DNA of 64,000 bases, taken from NCBI RefSeq assembly GCF_020171465.1, contig NZ_JAIUZR010000006.1, positions 62,001 through 126,000 on the forward strand, read 5' to 3'. A program made the translations under genes and the position numbers. Every line of letters begins with the position of its first letter. The stretch's first letter is position 1. The notes beneath the pieces were generated by a model. It worked only from the letters and a program-made list of their open reading frames with translations. It had not been told where the DNA came from and searched no databases. Below, in pieces: positions 17,017 to 28,622 of the stretch. The stretch comes from Lutimonas saemankumensis. GTDB lineage: Bacteria; Bacteroidota; Bacteroidia; Flavobacteriales; Flavobacteriaceae.

Positions 17017-17208
17017 ATGGGTATAGTAAATTACATCAAGGAATCATTTGAGGAGCTGCAGAATAACGTTTCATGGATGCCAAGAAACGAAGCTCAAAAG
17101 AATACCGTATTGGTGGCAGTGTTCACTGTGATATTTGCCATTGCTGTATTCCTGGTAGACAAGTTCTTTCAAATGGGCTTGGAAAATTTTTTCAATATTT
17201 TTAATTAA
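17017..17208 (+). CDS. secE: Preprotein translocase subunit SecE
   Basis: A 63-residue single-span protein: a short amphipathic cytosolic helix (YIKESFEELQNNVSWMPRNE) and one membrane helix (about 29-49). It clamps the SecY channel. This is the short form of SecE, typical outside the Enterobacteria. Placed between tRNA-Trp and nusG with a 3-nt gap to nusG. Confidence 0.95.
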   Translation: MGIVNYIKESFEELQNNVSWMPRNEAQKNTVLVAVFTVIFAIAVFLVDKFFQMGLENFFNIFN

Positions 17209-17211
17209 TAC

Positions 17212-17772
17212 ATGAATATGTCTGATTCTACTGTAATGAAATGGTATGCTGTTAGGGCTATCGGCGGGCAGGAAAATAAGGTAAAAACCTATATCGAGAA
17301 TGAAATTGCTCGTTTGGGTCTATCTGATTTTGTCAGCCAGGTATTGGTTCCTACGGAAAAAGTGATCCAGATCAGAAATGGTAAGAAATACCATAAAGAA
17401 AAGGTTTACTTTCCTGGATATATTATGGTTGAGGCGAATTTAAGCGGAGAAGTCCCACACGTGATCAAATCTGTAACGGGTGTGATTGGTTTCCTTGGAG
17501 AAACCAAAGGAGGAGATCCGGTTCCATTGAGAAAATCAGAAGTCAACAGGATGTTAGGTACGGTGGATGATCTTGCTGTACAGAACGAAAATGTTGCAAT
17601 ACCTTTTATTATTGGCGAGACAGTAAAAGTGATCGACGGGCCATTCAATGGTTTTGATGGTACCATCGAAAAAATAAATGAGGAAAAGCGTAAACTTGAA
17701 GTTATGGTAAAGATCTTTGGTCGTAAAACACCACTGGAACTTAACTATATGCAAGTTGAAAAAATTTCATAA
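17212..17772 (+). CDS. nusG: Transcription termination/antitermination factor NusG
   Basis: A 186-residue protein with the NGN domain (about 10-115; KWYAVRAIGGQENKVKTYIE, VYFPGYIMVE) and a C-terminal KOW domain (about 130-185; IGETVKVIDGPFNGFDG). It binds RNA polymerase and links it to Rho or the ribosome. Two ATGs, at 17212 and 17218, are possible starts and differ by two residues. Co-transcribed with secE. Confidence 0.97.
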   Translation: MNMSDSTVMKWYAVRAIGGQENKVKTYIENEIARLGLSDFVSQVLVPTEKVIQIRNGKKYHKEKVYFPGYIMVEANLSGEVPHVIKSVTGVIGFLGETKGGDPVPLRKSEVNRMLGTVDDLAVQNENVAIPFIIGETVKVIDGPFNGFDGTIEKINEEKRKLEVMVKIFGRKTPLELNYMQVEKIS

Positions 17773-17790
17773 ATGTTACGGGTATTATGT

Positions 17791-17819
17791 AAATACATTA
17801 GCTTCCACTTGATGTATTT
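17791..17819 (+). promoter_or_regulatory. Hairpin in the rplK leader
   Basis: AAATACAT (17791-17798) and ATGTATTT (17812-17819) can form an 8-bp stem 20 nt before the rplK start. In other bacteria ribosomal protein L1 represses its own L11-L1 operon by binding a leader structure; this AU-rich stem does not clearly mimic the 23S site, so that role is only a possibility. Confidence 0.35.
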
Positions 17820-17839
17820 TATTAATTAAAGTTAAAACG

Positions 17840-18286
17840 ATGGCAAAAGAAGTTAGTAAGGTAGTAAAATTGCAGGTTCGAGGAGGTGCGGCTAATCCGT
17901 CACCACCAGTAGGACCAGCCTTGGGTGCCGCCGGAGTTAACATCATGGAGTTCTGTAAGCAGTTTAATGCAAGAACTCAGGACAAAGCAGGAAAAGTTTT
18001 ACCGGTTGTAATTAATGTTTACAAGGATAAATCTTTTGATTTTGTTGTTAAAACTCCGCCAGCAGCAGTTCAATTGTTAGAGGCAGCTAAAGTGAAAAAG
18101 GGTTCTGGAGAACCTAACCGTAAGAGAGTAGCTAGTGTAACCTGGGATCAAATAAGAACAATCGCTGAAGACAAAATGCAGGATTTGAATGCATTTCAGG
18201 TTGAATCGGCTATGTTGATGATTGCAGGAACAGCTAGATCTATGGGAATTCGTGTAAAAGGAACGGCTCCGGTTAAAACAGCGTAA
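17840..18286 (+). CDS. rplK: 50S ribosomal protein uL11
   Basis: A 148-residue protein with the N-terminal factor-binding domain ([30 protein letters not shown]) and the rRNA-binding C-terminal domain. It forms part of the GTPase-associated centre. Standard length; rplA begins 4 nt after its stop codon. Confidence 0.98.
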   Translation: MAKEVSKVVKLQVRGGAANPSPPVGPALGAAGVNIMEFCKQFNARTQDKAGKVLPVVINVYKDKSFDFVVKTPPAAVQLLEAAKVKKGSGEPNRKRVASVTWDQIRTIAEDKMQDLNAFQVESAMLMIAGTARSMGIRVKGTAPVKTA

Positions 18287-18290
18287 GAAA

Positions 18291-18980
18291 ATGGCAAGAC
18301 TAACAAAGAAGCAAAAAGAAGCTAGAGCTAAAGTTGACGCGAATGTATCACATGATGTATTGGCGGCTTCCTCTCTGGTTAAGGAAATTACAAACGTAAA
18401 TTTTAATGCAAGTGTTGACCTTGCAGTGCGTTTGGGTGTGGATCCGCGTAAAGCAAACCAAATGGTTAGAGGTGTCGTAACCCTTCCAAATGGTACAGGT
18501 AAAGATGTTAAAGTTTTAGCATTGGTAACTCCTGATAAAGAGGCTGAAGCTAAGGAAGCAGGAGCAGATTACGTAGGATTGGATGAATACCTTCAGAAAA
18601 TTAAAGGAGGATGGACAGATGTTGATGTTATTGTGACCATGCCTAGTGTAATGGGTAAATTAGGTCCTTTAGGTAGAATATTAGGCCCGAGAGGTTTAAT
18701 GCCAAACCCAAAGACCGGTACCGTTACCATGGATGTTGCAAAAGCAGTCAAAGACGTAAAAGGTGGTAAAATTGATTTTAAAGTGGATAAAACTGGAATT
18801 GTTCATGCATCAATCGGAAAGGTTTCATTTGAAGCTGATAAAATTGCCGAAAATGCAAATGAATTGATCAGAACCCTTGTAAAATTGAAGCCATCAACTG
18901 TTAAGGGTACATATATCAAGAGTATTTTCTTGTCGAGTACGATGAGCCCTGGAGTTGAAATAGACACTAAAACAGTTTAA
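18291..18980 (+). CDS. rplA: 50S ribosomal protein uL1
   Basis: A 229-residue two-domain protein of the L1 stalk. The signature region is [21 protein letters not shown] (split over about 121-141), followed by [11 protein letters not shown]. Besides its ribosomal role, L1 represses the rplKA mRNA in many bacteria. It is separated from rplJ by only 19 nt. Confidence 0.98.
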   Translation: MARLTKKQKEARAKVDANVSHDVLAASSLVKEITNVNFNASVDLAVRLGVDPRKANQMVRGVVTLPNGTGKDVKVLALVTPDKEAEAKEAGADYVGLDEYLQKIKGGWTDVDVIVTMPSVMGKLGPLGRILGPRGLMPNPKTGTVTMDVAKAVKDVKGGKIDFKVDKTGIVHASIGKVSFEADKIAENANELIRTLVKLKPSTVKGTYIKSIFLSSTMSPGVEIDTKTV

Positions 18981-18999
18981 TGCCGTAAATTTTTGAATT

Positions 19000-19518
19000 A
19001 TGACTAGAGAAGAAAAATCGCAAGTAATACAAGATTTAACTGGCAAGTTAGCTGATAACCCAGTAATCTATTTGGCTGATATCTCAGGATTGAATGCTTC
19101 AGATACGTCTGATTTACGTAGAGCATGTTTTAAAGCGAACGTAAAGCTGGCTGTAGTGAAAAACACATTGCTTTCAAAAGCGATGGAGACCAGTGATAAA
19201 GATTTTGGAGAATTACCTGAAGTATTGAAAGGTAATACATCTTTAATGTTGGCAGAGACCGGAAATGCTCCGGCTAAGGTGATCAAGGCTTTCCGTAAAG
19301 GCAAGGACCGACCAATTTTGAAAGGAGCCTATGTTGAAGAGGCTGTCTATGTTGGTGACGATCAACTTGAAAACCTTGTTAACATCAAGTCTAAAGAAGA
19401 ATTGATTGGAGATATTATCGGATTGTTGCAATCGCCTGCTAAGAATGTTGTTTCGGCACTTCAGTCAGGTGGTGGTAAAATTCACGGTATACTTCAGACT
19501 TTATCAGAAAAAGAATAA
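19000..19518 (+). CDS. rplJ: 50S ribosomal protein uL10
   Basis: A 172-residue stalk-base protein (MTREEKSQVIQDLTGKL) with the L7/L12-binding helix at its C-terminus (about 135-172). The 19-nt gap to rplA leaves no room for the long L10-binding leader known from E. coli, so any L10 autoregulation would need a site inside rplA. Confidence 0.97.
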   Translation: MTREEKSQVIQDLTGKLADNPVIYLADISGLNASDTSDLRRACFKANVKLAVVKNTLLSKAMETSDKDFGELPEVLKGNTSLMLAETGNAPAKVIKAFRKGKDRPILKGAYVEEAVYVGDDQLENLVNIKSKEELIGDIIGLLQSPAKNVVSALQSGGGKIHGILQTLSEKE

Positions 19519-19559
19519 CACACTAATAAACTAAATAATAAAATTTAAACAGTAGAAAA

Positions 19560-19934
19560 ATGGCAGAGTTAAAAGATTTCGCAGAACAATTGGTTAACTT
19601 AACAGTAAAAGAAGTTAATGAATTGGCAAATATTTTAAAAGAAGAATATGGTATTGAGCCGGCAGCCGCTGCAGTAGCAGTAGCAGGTCCTGCAGGTGGT
19701 GGTGAAGCTGCTGCTGAGGAGAAATCAGAATTTGATGTTATCCTTAAAGCTGCAGGTGGATCTAAATTGGCTGTAGTTAAATTGGTTAAAGAATTAACTG
19801 GTTTAGGCTTGAAAGAAGCTAAAGGAATCGTTGATAGTGCCCCAGCACCTATCAAGGAAGGTATCGCTAAAGATGAGGCAGAAGGTCTTAAAAAGTCTTT
19901 AGAAGAAGCTGGAGCTGAGGTTGAGCTTAAGTAA
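19560..19934 (+). CDS. rplL: 50S ribosomal protein bL12
   Basis: A 124-residue stalk protein. The N-terminal dimerisation domain (about 1-35) is followed by an Ala/Gly-rich hinge ([20 protein letters not shown], about 38-57) and the globular C-terminal domain that recruits EF-Tu and EF-G (about 58-124). Strongly biased codon use. Confidence 0.98.
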   Translation: MAELKDFAEQLVNLTVKEVNELANILKEEYGIEPAAAAVAVAGPAGGGEAAAEEKSEFDVILKAAGGSKLAVVKLVKELTGLGLKEAKGIVDSAPAPIKEGIAKDEAEGLKKSLEEAGAEVELK

Positions 19935-19958
19935 GCAGATCATCCGCTAAACATTTGA

Positions 19959-19997
19959 GGTTTAGGTCTTTGGGGTAAAACCACTTAGACCTAAACC
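19959..19997 (+). promoter_or_regulatory. Long hairpin between rplL and rpoB
   Basis: GGTTTAGGTCT (19959-19969) and AGACCTAAACC (19987-19997) form an 11-bp perfect stem with a 17-nt loop. ATTTTGC follows, so a good T tract is missing. In E. coli this junction holds an attenuator and an RNase III site; here the hairpin may serve as partial terminator or processing site, and its sequence bears no relation to the E. coli one as far as I can see. Confidence 0.65.
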
Positions 19998-20046
19998 ATT
20001 TTGCATATATATTCGTTCTTATAATTTAAATTTAAATTTTTCTCCA

Positions 20047-23000
20047 TTGGCAACGAAACAAAAAACCCAAAGAGTAAACTTTGCATCAGCTAAATTGATT
20101 ACCGAATATCCTGATTTCCTGGATATTCAGATTAAATCTTTCCAGGATTTTTTTCAATTAGAGACCAAATCTGATGAAAGGAGTGACGAAGGTTTATACA
20201 AAACCTTCATGGAAAACTTCCCAATTACCGACACAAGAAATAATTTTGTTTTAGAATTCCTGGATTACTTTGTAGATCCGCCAAGATATTCCATTCAAGA
20301 ATGTATTGAGAGAGGTTTGACCTATAGTGTGCCTCTTAAAGCTCGTTTAAAATTATATTGTACTGATCCGGAACACGAAGATTTTGAAACTATTGTTCAG
20401 GATGTGTACCTGGGAGTGATTCCGTATATGACACATAGTGGAACCTTCGTAATTAACGGAGCAGAAAGAGTTGTCGTTTCGCAGTTGCACCGTTCACCTG
20501 GTGTTTTCTTCGGACAATCTTTCCACGCGAATGGAACCAAATTGTATTCAGCCAGAGTAATTCCTTTTAAAGGATCCTGGATAGAATTTGCAACAGATAT
20601 CAATCAGGTGATGTTCGCCTATATTGACAGAAAGAAAAAATTACCGGTAACTACCTTATTCAGAGCTATTGGATTTGAACGTGATAAGGATATACTGGAG
20701 ATCTTTGATCTTGCAGAAGAAATCAAAGTTTCAAAAAGCGGACTGAAAAAAGTACTTGGCAGAAAACTAGCCGCTAGGGTGCTTAAAACATGGTTTGAAG
20801 ATTTTGTGGATGAAGATACAGGTGAGGTAGTTTCCATCGAAAGAAACGAGATCATTCTGGACAGGGATACCATTCTTGAAAAAGAGCATGTAGAGGAGAT
20901 TATCGAATCAGGTGCCAAAACGATCTTGTTACATAAATTAGACAATGAAGCTGGTGATTATGCCATTATTCATAACACCTTGCAAAAAGATCCAACAAAC
21001 TCTGAAAAAGAGGCTGTTGAACATATTTATCGTCAGTTGCGTAATGCTGAACCGCCAGATTATGAAACGGCAAAAGGAATCATCAATAAACTGTTCTTTT
21101 CTGAACAGCGATACAATCTTGGAGAAGTTGGTCGTTACAGAATGAATAAGAAATTAGGGCTTGATGTTGACATAGAGGAAAAAGTATTAACAAAAGAAGA
21201 TATTATTACTATCGTTAAGAATTTGATCAATTTGGTCAATTCAAAGGCAGAGGTAGATGATATCGACCATTTATCGAATCGTCGTGTAAGAACTGTTGGA
21301 GAGCAGTTGGCAGGACAGTTTGGTGTGGGACTTTCAAGGATGGCAAGAACAATTCGTGAAAGAATGAATGTTCGTGATAACGAGGTGTTTACGCCTATTG
21401 ATCTGATCAATGCAAAAACCTTGTCATCCGTTATCAATTCCTTCTTTGGAACCAACCAGTTATCTCAGTTTATGGATCAGACCAATCCATTGGCGGAGAT
21501 TACCCATAAAAGAAGATTATCAGCTTTAGGACCTGGTGGTCTTTCTCGGGAAAGAGCAGGTTTTGAGGTTCGTGACGTTCACTTTACTCATTACGGAAGG
21601 CTATGCCCGATTGAAACGCCTGAAGGACCAAACATTGGTTTGATCTCTTCACTTGCTGTTTACGCGAAGGTTAACAATCTTGGATTCATTGAAACTCCTT
21701 ACAGAAATGTAAATGAAGGTAAAGTTGACGTTACTGAAAAACCAATCTATCTGAGTGCCGAAGAAGAGGAAGGAAGAAAAATTGCCCAGTCGAATCTTGA
21801 ACTAAATGATAAGGGTGAGATTGTTCTTGAGAAGGTTGTTGCCAGAGAGGATGGTGATTTCCCGGTAGTCCCGGTAAACGAAGTGAACTACATGGATGTT
21901 TCACCAAACCAGATATCTTCGATTTCGGCTTCATTGATTCCATTCCTTGAACACGATGATGCGAACAGGGCTTTGATGGGATCCAACATGATGCGTCAGG
22001 CAGTGCCGCTTATGAGGCCTGAGTCTCCAATTGTGGGAACGGGACTTGAAAGAAGAGTCGCTGAAGATTCAAGGATCCTTATCAATGCAGAAGGATCAGG
22101 TGAAGTAATTTATGTTGATTCAGATAGAGTAGAAATCAGATACGAACGTACTGAGAATGATCGAATCGTGAGCTTTGATTCGGATGTTAAAACCTATGAG
22201 CTGATCAAGTTCCGTAAAACAAACCAGGGAACTTCAATCAACCTGCACCCGATTGTAAGTCGAGGAGATAAGGTTGTTAAAGGACAGGTTCTTTGTGAAG
22301 GATATGCCACCGAAAAAGGAGAGCTTGCACTTGGAAGAAATATGAAAGTGGCCTTTATGCCTTGGAAAGGTTACAACTTTGAGGATGCGATCGTAATCTC
22401 AGAAAAAGTAGTTCGAGAAGATATTTTTACATCGATCCATATTGATGAATATGCACTGGATGTAAGGGACACTAAATTGGGGGCTGAAGAATTGACTGCC
22501 GATATTCCAAATGTCAGTGAAGAAGCTACGAAAGATCTTGACGAGAACGGTATGATCCGTATCGGTGCAGAGATCAAGCCTGGAGATATTCTTATCGGGA
22601 AGATTACTCCAAAAGGTGAATCTGATCCAACTCCTGAAGAAAAATTATTAAGAGCTATTTTCGGAGATAATGCAGGTGATGTTAAAGACGCTTCGTTAAA
22701 AGCTTCACCATCTCTTCGAGGAGTAGTCATCGATAAAAAATTATTCCAAAGAGCTATAAAGGATAAGGCCAAGAGAGTAAAAGACAAAGAGGAAGTGAAC
22801 AGCCTTGAAGTTGAGTTCTCTGTGGAATATGACAAACTTAGAAATATTTTACTTGACAAGCTGTTTGGTTTGATCAATGGTAAAACTTCTCAGGGAGTTC
22901 AAAATGACCTTGGGGAAGAAATTCTTCCAAAAGGGAAGAAATTCACTTTAAAAATGTTGAATTCAGTAACTGATTTTGAGCATTTGACCAAAGGTGTCTG

Positions 23001-23862
23001 GACGACTGATAAAGATCTGAATGACCTGGTGAACAGGTTGATCCACAACTATAAGATCAAGTTAAGTGATCTTCAGGGATCCTTAAGAAGAAAGAAATTT
23101 GCTGTAACGGTTGGAGATGAGTTGCCAAAAGGTATTATCAAGCTGGCCAAGATTTATGTTGCTAAGAAACGTAAATTGAAGGTGGGTGATAAAATGGCGG
23201 GTCGTCATGGTAACAAAGGTATTGTAGCAAGAATTGTCAGACAGGAAGATATGCCTTTCTTGGAAGACGGAACTCCTGTAGATATCGTATTGAATCCGCT
23301 GGGTGTACCATCAAGGATGAATATTGGACAGATCTATGAGACCGTTTTAGGTTGGGCCGGTCAGAATCTTGGTGAGAAGTATGCTACTCCTATTTTTGAC
23401 GGAGCCAATATTGATGAAATCACAGAGTTGACCAGAAAAGCAGGTATTCCTGATTTTGGACATACCTATCTGTATGACGGAGGAACCGGTGAAAGATTTG
23501 ATCAGCCGGCTACAGTTGGGGTAATTTACATTATCAAACTGGGCCACATGATTGAAGACAAAATGCACGCTCGTTCAATTGGACCTTATTCATTGATTAC
23601 ACAACAGCCATTGGGTGGTAAAGCTCAGTTTGGTGGTCAGCGTTTCGGTGAAATGGAGGTATGGGCACTTGAAGCTTATGGAGCTTCATCTACTTTAAGG
23701 GAAATCCTAACTGTTAAATCGGATGATGTACTTGGTAGAGCCAAGACTTATGAGGCGATTGTTAAGGGAGACAGAATGCCTGAACCAGGCTTGCCAGAGT
23801 CTTTCAATGTATTGATGCATGAATTGAAAGGACTGGGACTTGACCTTAAGTTAGAAGAATAA
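20047..23862 (+). CDS. rpoB: RNA polymerase beta subunit
   Basis: A 1271-residue catalytic-core subunit. The start is a TTG at 20047 ([13 protein letters not shown] follows); no in-frame ATG lies nearby upstream. The rifampicin-binding region (about 466-500; [32 protein letters not shown]) has the drug-sensitive residues Asp, His and Ser at the main resistance positions. Further conserved blocks include [16 protein letters not shown] and [10 protein letters not shown]. It ends in [10 protein letters not shown]. Shares a transcript with rpoC, from which it is separated by 78 nt with a strong hairpin. Confidence 0.99.
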   Translation: MATKQKTQRVNFASAKLITEYPDFLDIQIKSFQDFFQLETKSDERSDEGLYKTFMENFPITDTRNNFVLEFLDYFVDPPRYSIQECIERGLTYSVPLKARLKLYCTDPEHEDFETIVQDVYLGVIPYMTHSGTFVINGAERVVVSQLHRSPGVFFGQSFHANGTKLYSARVIPFKGSWIEFATDINQVMFAYIDRKKKLPVTTLFRAIGFERDKDILEIFDLAEEIKVSKSGLKKVLGRKLAARVLKTWFEDFVDEDTGEVVSIERNEIILDRDTILEKEHVEEIIESGAKTILLHKLDNEAGDYAIIHNTLQKDPTNSEKEAVEHIYRQLRNAEPPDYETAKGIINKLFFSEQRYNLGEVGRYRMNKKLGLDVDIEEKVLTKEDIITIVKNLINLVNSKAEVDDIDHLSNRRVRTVGEQLAGQFGVGLSRMARTIRERMNVRDNEVFTPIDLINAKTLSSVINSFFGTNQLSQFMDQTNPLAEITHKRRLSALGPGGLSRERAGFEVRDVHFTHYGRLCPIETPEGPNIGLISSLAVYAKVNNLGFIETPYRNVNEGKVDVTEKPIYLSAEEEEGRKIAQSNLELNDKGEIVLEKVVAREDGDFPVVPVNEVNYMDVSPNQISSISASLIPFLEHDDANRALMGSNMMRQAVPLMRPESPIVGTGLERRVAEDSRILINAEGSGEVIYVDSDRVEIRYERTENDRIVSFDSDVKTYELIKFRKTNQGTSINLHPIVSRGDKVVKGQVLCEGYATEKGELALGRNMKVAFMPWKGYNFEDAIVISEKVVREDIFTSIHIDEYALDVRDTKLGAEELTADIPNVSEEATKDLDENGMIRIGAEIKPGDILIGKITPKGESDPTPEEKLLRAIFGDNAGDVKDASLKASPSLRGVVIDKKLFQRAIKDKAKRVKDKEEVNSLEVEFSVEYDKLRNILLDKLFGLINGKTSQGVQNDLGEEILPKGKKFTLKMLNSVTDFEHLTKGVWTTDKDLNDLVNRLIHNYKIKLSDLQGSLRRKKFAVTVGDELPKGIIKLAKIYVAKKRKLKVGDKMAGRHGNKGIVARIVRQEDMPFLEDGTPVDIVLNPLGVPSRMNIGQIYETVLGWAGQNLGEKYATPIFDGANIDEITELTRKAGIPDFGHTYLYDGGTGERFDQPATVGVIYIIKLGHMIEDKMHARSIGPYSLITQQPLGGKAQFGGQRFGEMEVWALEAYGASSTLREILTVKSDDVLGRAKTYEAIVKGDRMPEPGLPESFNVLMHELKGLGLDLKLEE

Positions 23863-23873
23863 TAACAATCCAG

Positions 23874-23903
23874 GTTCCACCTGACTTTACGTTCAGGTGG
23901 AAC
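23874..23903 (+). promoter_or_regulatory. Perfect hairpin between rpoB and rpoC
   Basis: GTTCCACCTGA (23874-23884) and TCAGGTGGAAC (23893-23903) give an 11-bp perfect stem with an 8-nt loop. TACAATATAA follows, so it is not a Rho-independent terminator. It starts 11 nt after the rpoB stop codon. Likely an RNA-processing or stability element. Confidence 0.7.
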
Positions 23904-23940
23904 TACAATATAATTTTTACATTTAATTCTATCCATTACC

Positions 23941-26900
23941 ATGGCAAGACAAAGAGAAAAATACACTGTAAAAAAATTCAATAAAATTACCATTGGTCTG
24001 GCTTCCCCGGAAACCATCCTTGAGAAATCAAAAGGAGAGGTTTTGAAACCTGAGACCATTAATTATCGTACGCACAAACCAGAAAGAGACGGATTGTTTT
24101 GTGAGAGGATCTTTGGACCTATCAAAGATTATGAATGTGCCTGCGGGAAATATAAAAGAATTCGATATAAAGGGATCATTTGTGATCGATGTGGTGTTGA
24201 AGTAACTGAAAAGAAAGTTCGTAGGGACCGTGTTGGACATATTAATCTTGTTGTTCCGGTAGCACATATCTGGTACTTTAGATCATTGCCTAATAAAATG
24301 GGATACCTGTTGGGTCTTCCATCGAAAAAGCTTGACATGATCATCTACTATGAGCGTTACGTAGTGATCCAGCCGGGTATTGCCAAGAATGAAGAGGGAG
24401 AGCCATTGCAGAAAATGGATTTCCTTACGGAGGAAGAATATTTGAATATTCTTGAAACATTGCCTCAGGAAAATCAATACCTTGATGACAACGATCCTGA
24501 TAAATTCATCGCCAAAATGGGTGCTGAGTGTTTGATCGAACTTCTTGCAAGAATTGACCTTGACAGTTTATCATACGAATTGAGACATAAGGCAAACACT
24601 GAAACTTCAAAGCAACGTAAAATGGAAGCTTTGAAAAGATTGAATGTTGTTGAGGCTTTTAGAGATGCAAATTCAAGAAAAGAGAATAAGCCCGAATGGA
24701 TGATCATGAAGGTTGTTCCCGTTATCCCACCAGAATTGAGGCCTTTGGTTCCTTTGGATGGAGGGCGTTTTGCAACTTCTGATTTGAATGATCTGTACAG
24801 AAGGGTAATCATTCGTAACAATCGATTGAAACGATTGATGGAGATCAAGGCACCAGAGGTGATCTTGAGAAATGAGAAGCGTATGTTGCAGGAATCTGTG
24901 GATTCATTATTCGATAACACCAGAAAATCTTCTGCTGTTAAAACAGAATCAAACAGACCTTTGAAGTCTCTTTCAGATTCGCTTAAAGGGAAGCAAGGTC
25001 GATTCAGACAAAACCTGTTAGGTAAACGTGTTGACTATTCTGCACGTTCTGTAATTGTCGTTGGACCGGAATTGAGATTATATGAATGTGGATTGCCGAA
25101 AGATATGGCTGCGGAATTGTACAAGCCTTTTGTCATCAGAAAACTGATCGAAAGAGGTATTGTCAAGACCGTAAAATCTGCCAAGAAAATCATAGATAAA
25201 AGAGAACCAGTGGTTTGGGACATCCTGGAAAATGTATTGAAAGGACATCCCGTTTTATTGAACAGGGCCCCTACTTTGCACAGACTGGGTATTCAGGCCT
25301 TCCAGCCAAAACTGATCGAAGGTAAGGCAATTCAGTTACACCCGTTGGTATGTACGGCATTTAACGCGGATTTTGATGGTGACCAGATGGCGGTGCACCT
25401 TCCGCTGGGACAGGAAGCAATCTTAGAAGCTCAGTTGTTAATGCTGGCTTCTCACAATATTTTGAACCCTGCGAATGGTTCCCCGATTACGGTACCTTCT
25501 CAGGATATGGTATTGGGTCTTTACTATATGACCAAAGAAAGATTATCTACACCTGACCATAAAGTAAAAGGTGAAGGAACTACATTTTATTCTTTAGAGG
25601 AAGTTAAAATTGCTTTCAACGAGAAAAAAGTAGATCTTAATGCCAGTATCAAGGTTAGAGAAAAGGATTTTGATGAGCATGGTGAATTGGTAAACAAGAT
25701 TATCAAAACTACAGTGGGTAGGGTCTTGTTTAATGAAGTAGTACCTGAAGAGGCCGGGTTTATCAATGAGGTACTGACCAAAAGGTCTTTAAGAGATATT
25801 ATTGGTGACATACTGAAAGTAACTGATGTTCCTACAACGGGTAAATTCCTTGATAATATCAAGAACATGGGATACAAATTTGCCTTCCAGGGAGGATTGT
25901 CTTTCAGTTTAGGGGATATTATTATTCCGGAAGAGAAACACACGATGATCAACGATGCAAACAAGCAGGTTGATTCTATCATGGCCAGTTATAATATGGG
26001 TATGTTGACCAACAAGGAAAGATACAACCAGGTAATTGATATCTGGGGTTCTACCAACAACAGGTTGACAGAGCTTTCAATGAAAAGGTTAAGGGAAGAC
26101 CAGCAAGGATTTAACTCGGTATATATGATGCTTGACTCCGGAGCAAGGGGATCCAAAGAGCAGATCAGACAGTTGACCGGTATGCGTGGATTGATGGCTA
26201 AGCCGAAAAAATCTACTGCAGGTGGTGGAGAAATTATTGAAAACCCGATTCTTTCGAACTTTAAAGAAGGTCTTTCGATTCTTGAATACTTTATCTCAAC
26301 ACACGGTGCGAGAAAGGGACTTGCGGATACGGCTTTAAAAACTGCTGATGCGGGTTACTTGACCAGAAGACTTGTGGATGTTGCTCAGGATGTGATTATC
26401 AATGAGGAAGATTGTGGCACCTTAAGAGGATTGGAAGTAAAACCGCTTAAGAACAATGATGAAATTGTTGAAACACTTTCTGAACGCATCTTTGGTAGGG
26501 TTTCCTTGCATGATGTATACGATCCAAGAACGGACGAATTGATCATTGAGGCAGGTGGACTATTTGATGAAGAATCTGTGAAAAAGGTTGAAGATGCCGA
26601 ATTGGATTCAATTGAGGTTCGTTCTGCACTAACCTGTGAGGCGAAAAAAGGAATTTGTACCAAGTGTTACGGAGTGAGTCTTTCAAGTAATAAAATGGTT
26701 CAAAGAGGTGAAGCCGTTGGTGTTGTTGCAGCACAGTCGATTGGTGAACCGGGTACTCAGTTAACGTTGAGAACCTTCCACGTGGGTGGTATTGCCGGAA
26801 ACATTTCTGAAGATAGCCGTTTGGTAGCGAATCACACCGGAGAATTGGTGATTGATGATCTGAAGACTGTAGATGGTGTGGACAGTGAAGGAAATGCTGT

Positions 26901-28212
26901 TAAAATTGTTATTTCAAGAACTTCTGAATTCAAAATTTTAGATAAGAACTCAGGAATTGTATTGAGTACAAATAATATTCCTTACGGTTCTCATATTTTT
27001 GTGAGCGGTAAGAAACAAGTGAAAAAAGGTGATGTAATTTGCCAGTGGGATCCATATAATGGTGTAATTGTTTCTGAATTTGGTGGTAAAGCTGTATTTG
27101 AAGATCTGATCGAAGGAGTTACCTACCAGGTTGAAATGGATGAACAGACTGGATTTAAGGAAAAAGTAATTTCAGATTCCAAGAAGAAAAGAGTTATTCC
27201 AACCTTACACGTTCAGACCACGAAAGGAGAGACTTTAAGGTCTTATTCACTACCTGTCGGGGCACATTTATTGATCGAAGAAGGTCAAAAAATAGAGCCG
27301 GGGCAAATTTTGGTCAAAATACCTCGTAAGTCAGGAAAGGCCGGGGATATCACAGGAGGTCTTCCTCGAGTTACGGAATTGTTCGAGGCGAGGAATCCAT
27401 CTAACCCTGCAGTTGTTTCAGAGATTGACGGGGTGATCTCATTTGGAAAAATCAAGAGAGGTAACAGAGAGATTATCGTTGAATCCAAATTGGGAGATAT
27501 TAAGAAATACCTGGTGAAATTGTCAAATCAGATCCTGGTTCAGGAAAATGATTTTGTTAAGGCGGGTATGCCTTTATCTGACGGTGCTACAACTCCAACA
27601 GACATTTTAAATATTATGGGGCCGGCCAAGGTTCAGGAGTATTTGGTGAATGAAATTCAGGAAGTGTACCGACTTCAGGGAGTAAAGATCAATGACAAGC
27701 ATTTTGAAGTTGTTGTAAGACAGATGATGCGTAAAGTAAAAGTGATTGATTCTGGTGATACCATATTCCTTGAAAATCAATTGGTGCACAAAAATGATTT
27801 TATGGAAGTGAATGATAATATTTACGGACTTAAGGTCATTGAAGATGCAGGAGACTCAACCAATATGAAAGCAGGCCAGATTGTATCTGCCAGAGCTTTA
27901 AGGGATGAGAATTCTATATTGAGAAGAAATGACAAGAACTTGCTGATTGCTCGTGATGCAGTTCCTGCTACGGCGGAACCAATTCTTCAGGGAATCACAA
28001 GAGCGTCACTTCAAACCAAATCATTTATTTCAGCCGCATCTTTCCAGGAAACGACGAAAGTATTGAATGAAGCTGCTGTTAGTGGTAAGGAAGATTACCT
28101 TGAAGGATTAAAAGAAAATGTGATTGTCGGAAAGCGAATTCCTGCTGGAACAGGAATGAGAGAATACGATCATATTATCGTTGGTGCCAAAGAGGAAATA
28201 GAAGAAAATTAA
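23941..28212 (+). CDS. rpoC: RNA polymerase beta-prime subunit
   Basis: A 1423-residue catalytic subunit. The N-terminal zinc site is [20 protein letters not shown] (about 66-85), the magnesium-binding triad is NADFDGDQM (about 474-482), the bridge-helix/trigger-loop region includes [14 protein letters not shown], and a second zinc site is formed by cysteines around [13 protein letters not shown] (about 899-911). Complete and intact. A strong terminator follows after 5 nt. Confidence 0.99.
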   Translation: MARQREKYTVKKFNKITIGLASPETILEKSKGEVLKPETINYRTHKPERDGLFCERIFGPIKDYECACGKYKRIRYKGIICDRCGVEVTEKKVRRDRVGHINLVVPVAHIWYFRSLPNKMGYLLGLPSKKLDMIIYYERYVVIQPGIAKNEEGEPLQKMDFLTEEEYLNILETLPQENQYLDDNDPDKFIAKMGAECLIELLARIDLDSLSYELRHKANTETSKQRKMEALKRLNVVEAFRDANSRKENKPEWMIMKVVPVIPPELRPLVPLDGGRFATSDLNDLYRRVIIRNNRLKRLMEIKAPEVILRNEKRMLQESVDSLFDNTRKSSAVKTESNRPLKSLSDSLKGKQGRFRQNLLGKRVDYSARSVIVVGPELRLYECGLPKDMAAELYKPFVIRKLIERGIVKTVKSAKKIIDKREPVVWDILENVLKGHPVLLNRAPTLHRLGIQAFQPKLIEGKAIQLHPLVCTAFNADFDGDQMAVHLPLGQEAILEAQLLMLASHNILNPANGSPITVPSQDMVLGLYYMTKERLSTPDHKVKGEGTTFYSLEEVKIAFNEKKVDLNASIKVREKDFDEHGELVNKIIKTTVGRVLFNEVVPEEAGFINEVLTKRSLRDIIGDILKVTDVPTTGKFLDNIKNMGYKFAFQGGLSFSLGDIIIPEEKHTMINDANKQVDSIMASYNMGMLTNKERYNQVIDIWGSTNNRLTELSMKRLREDQQGFNSVYMMLDSGARGSKEQIRQLTGMRGLMAKPKKSTAGGGEIIENPILSNFKEGLSILEYFISTHGARKGLADTALKTADAGYLTRRLVDVAQDVIINEEDCGTLRGLEVKPLKNNDEIVETLSERIFGRVSLHDVYDPRTDELIIEAGGLFDEESVKKVEDAELDSIEVRSALTCEAKKGICTKCYGVSLSSNKMVQRGEAVGVVAAQSIGEPGTQLTLRTFHVGGIAGNISEDSRLVANHTGELVIDDLKTVDGVDSEGNAVKIVISRTSEFKILDKNSGIVLSTNNIPYGSHIFVSGKKQVKKGDVICQWDPYNGVIVSEFGGKAVFEDLIEGVTYQVEMDEQTGFKEKVISDSKKKRVIPTLHVQTTKGETLRSYSLPVGAHLLIEEGQKIEPGQILVKIPRKSGKAGDITGGLPRVTELFEARNPSNPAVVSEIDGVISFGKIKRGNREIIVESKLGDIKKYLVKLSNQILVQENDFVKAGMPLSDGATTPTDILNIMGPAKVQEYLVNEIQEVYRLQGVKINDKHFEVVVRQMMRKVKVIDSGDTIFLENQLVHKNDFMEVNDNIYGLKVIEDAGDSTNMKAGQIVSARALRDENSILRRNDKNLLIARDAVPATAEPILQGITRASLQTKSFISAASFQETTKVLNEAAVSGKEDYLEGLKENVIVGKRIPAGTGMREYDHIIVGAKEEIEEN

Positions 28213-28217
28213 TAGTA

Positions 28218-28248
28218 AAAGGCACGAAGTTTCGTGCCTTTTTTTTTA
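28218..28248 (+). terminator. Rho-independent terminator after rpoC
   Basis: GGCACGAA / TTCGTGCC, flanked by AAA and TTT, form an 8- to 11-bp stem with a 2-nt GT centre followed by ten T residues. It ends the secE-to-rpoC unit. Confidence 0.92.
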
Positions 28249-28259
28249 AATAGTGCATT

Positions 28260-28574
28260 ATGTCACAGGAAGCGAAACAGAATCAGAATCAGCTCAATAT
28301 TGAAATTGATGAAAAGACGGCTGATGGAACTTATGCAAATCTTGCTATAATAAACCATTCCATCTCCGAGTTTGTCATTGACTTTATTAACGTGATGCCT
28401 GGCTCTCCCAAATCCAAAGTGAAGTCCAGGATCATTCTTACGCCTCAGCATGCCAAAAGACTTGCCAAAGCGCTTGCCGATAATGTCAAGCGGTTTGAGT
28501 CAAAGAATGGAGAGATCAAAGATTACGAGCAGCCACCTATTCCAATGAATTTTGGTCCAACAGGACAGGCTTAA
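28260..28574 (+). CDS. DUF3467 family protein
   Basis: A 104-residue cytosolic protein of the DUF3467 family, recognisable by ADGTYANLAIINHSISEFVIDFI and ILTPQHAKRLAKALADN. Members are short, widespread in Bacteroidetes and other phyla, and have no established function. It stands alone between the rpoC terminator and its own terminator. It begins 47 nt after rpoC, so either read-through from rpoC or a small promoter in this gap must express it. Confidence 0.85.
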   Translation: MSQEAKQNQNQLNIEIDEKTADGTYANLAIINHSISEFVIDFINVMPGSPKSKVKSRIILTPQHAKRLAKALADNVKRFESKNGEIKDYEQPPIPMNFGPTGQA

Positions 28575-28584
28575 AAATTGAATT

Positions 28585-28612
28585 AAAAACGGAGTTATCT
28601 CCGTTTTTTTTA
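28585..28612 (+). terminator. Rho-independent terminator after the DUF3467 gene
   Basis: AAAAACGGAG / CTCCGTTTTT form a 10-bp stem around a TTAT loop and run into further T residues. It separates the DUF3467 gene from the biotin operon. Confidence 0.9.
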
Positions 28613-28622
28613 TTTTAGCGCT

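Noticed and set aside
18981-18999. L10-type autoregulatory leader before rplJ
   Set aside because: The 19-nt gap is too short for the known structure.
22371-22877. 168-codon open frame antisense to rpoB
   Set aside because: Ser/Leu-rich translation typical of a reverse-frame shadow; rpoB is beyond doubt on the plus strand.
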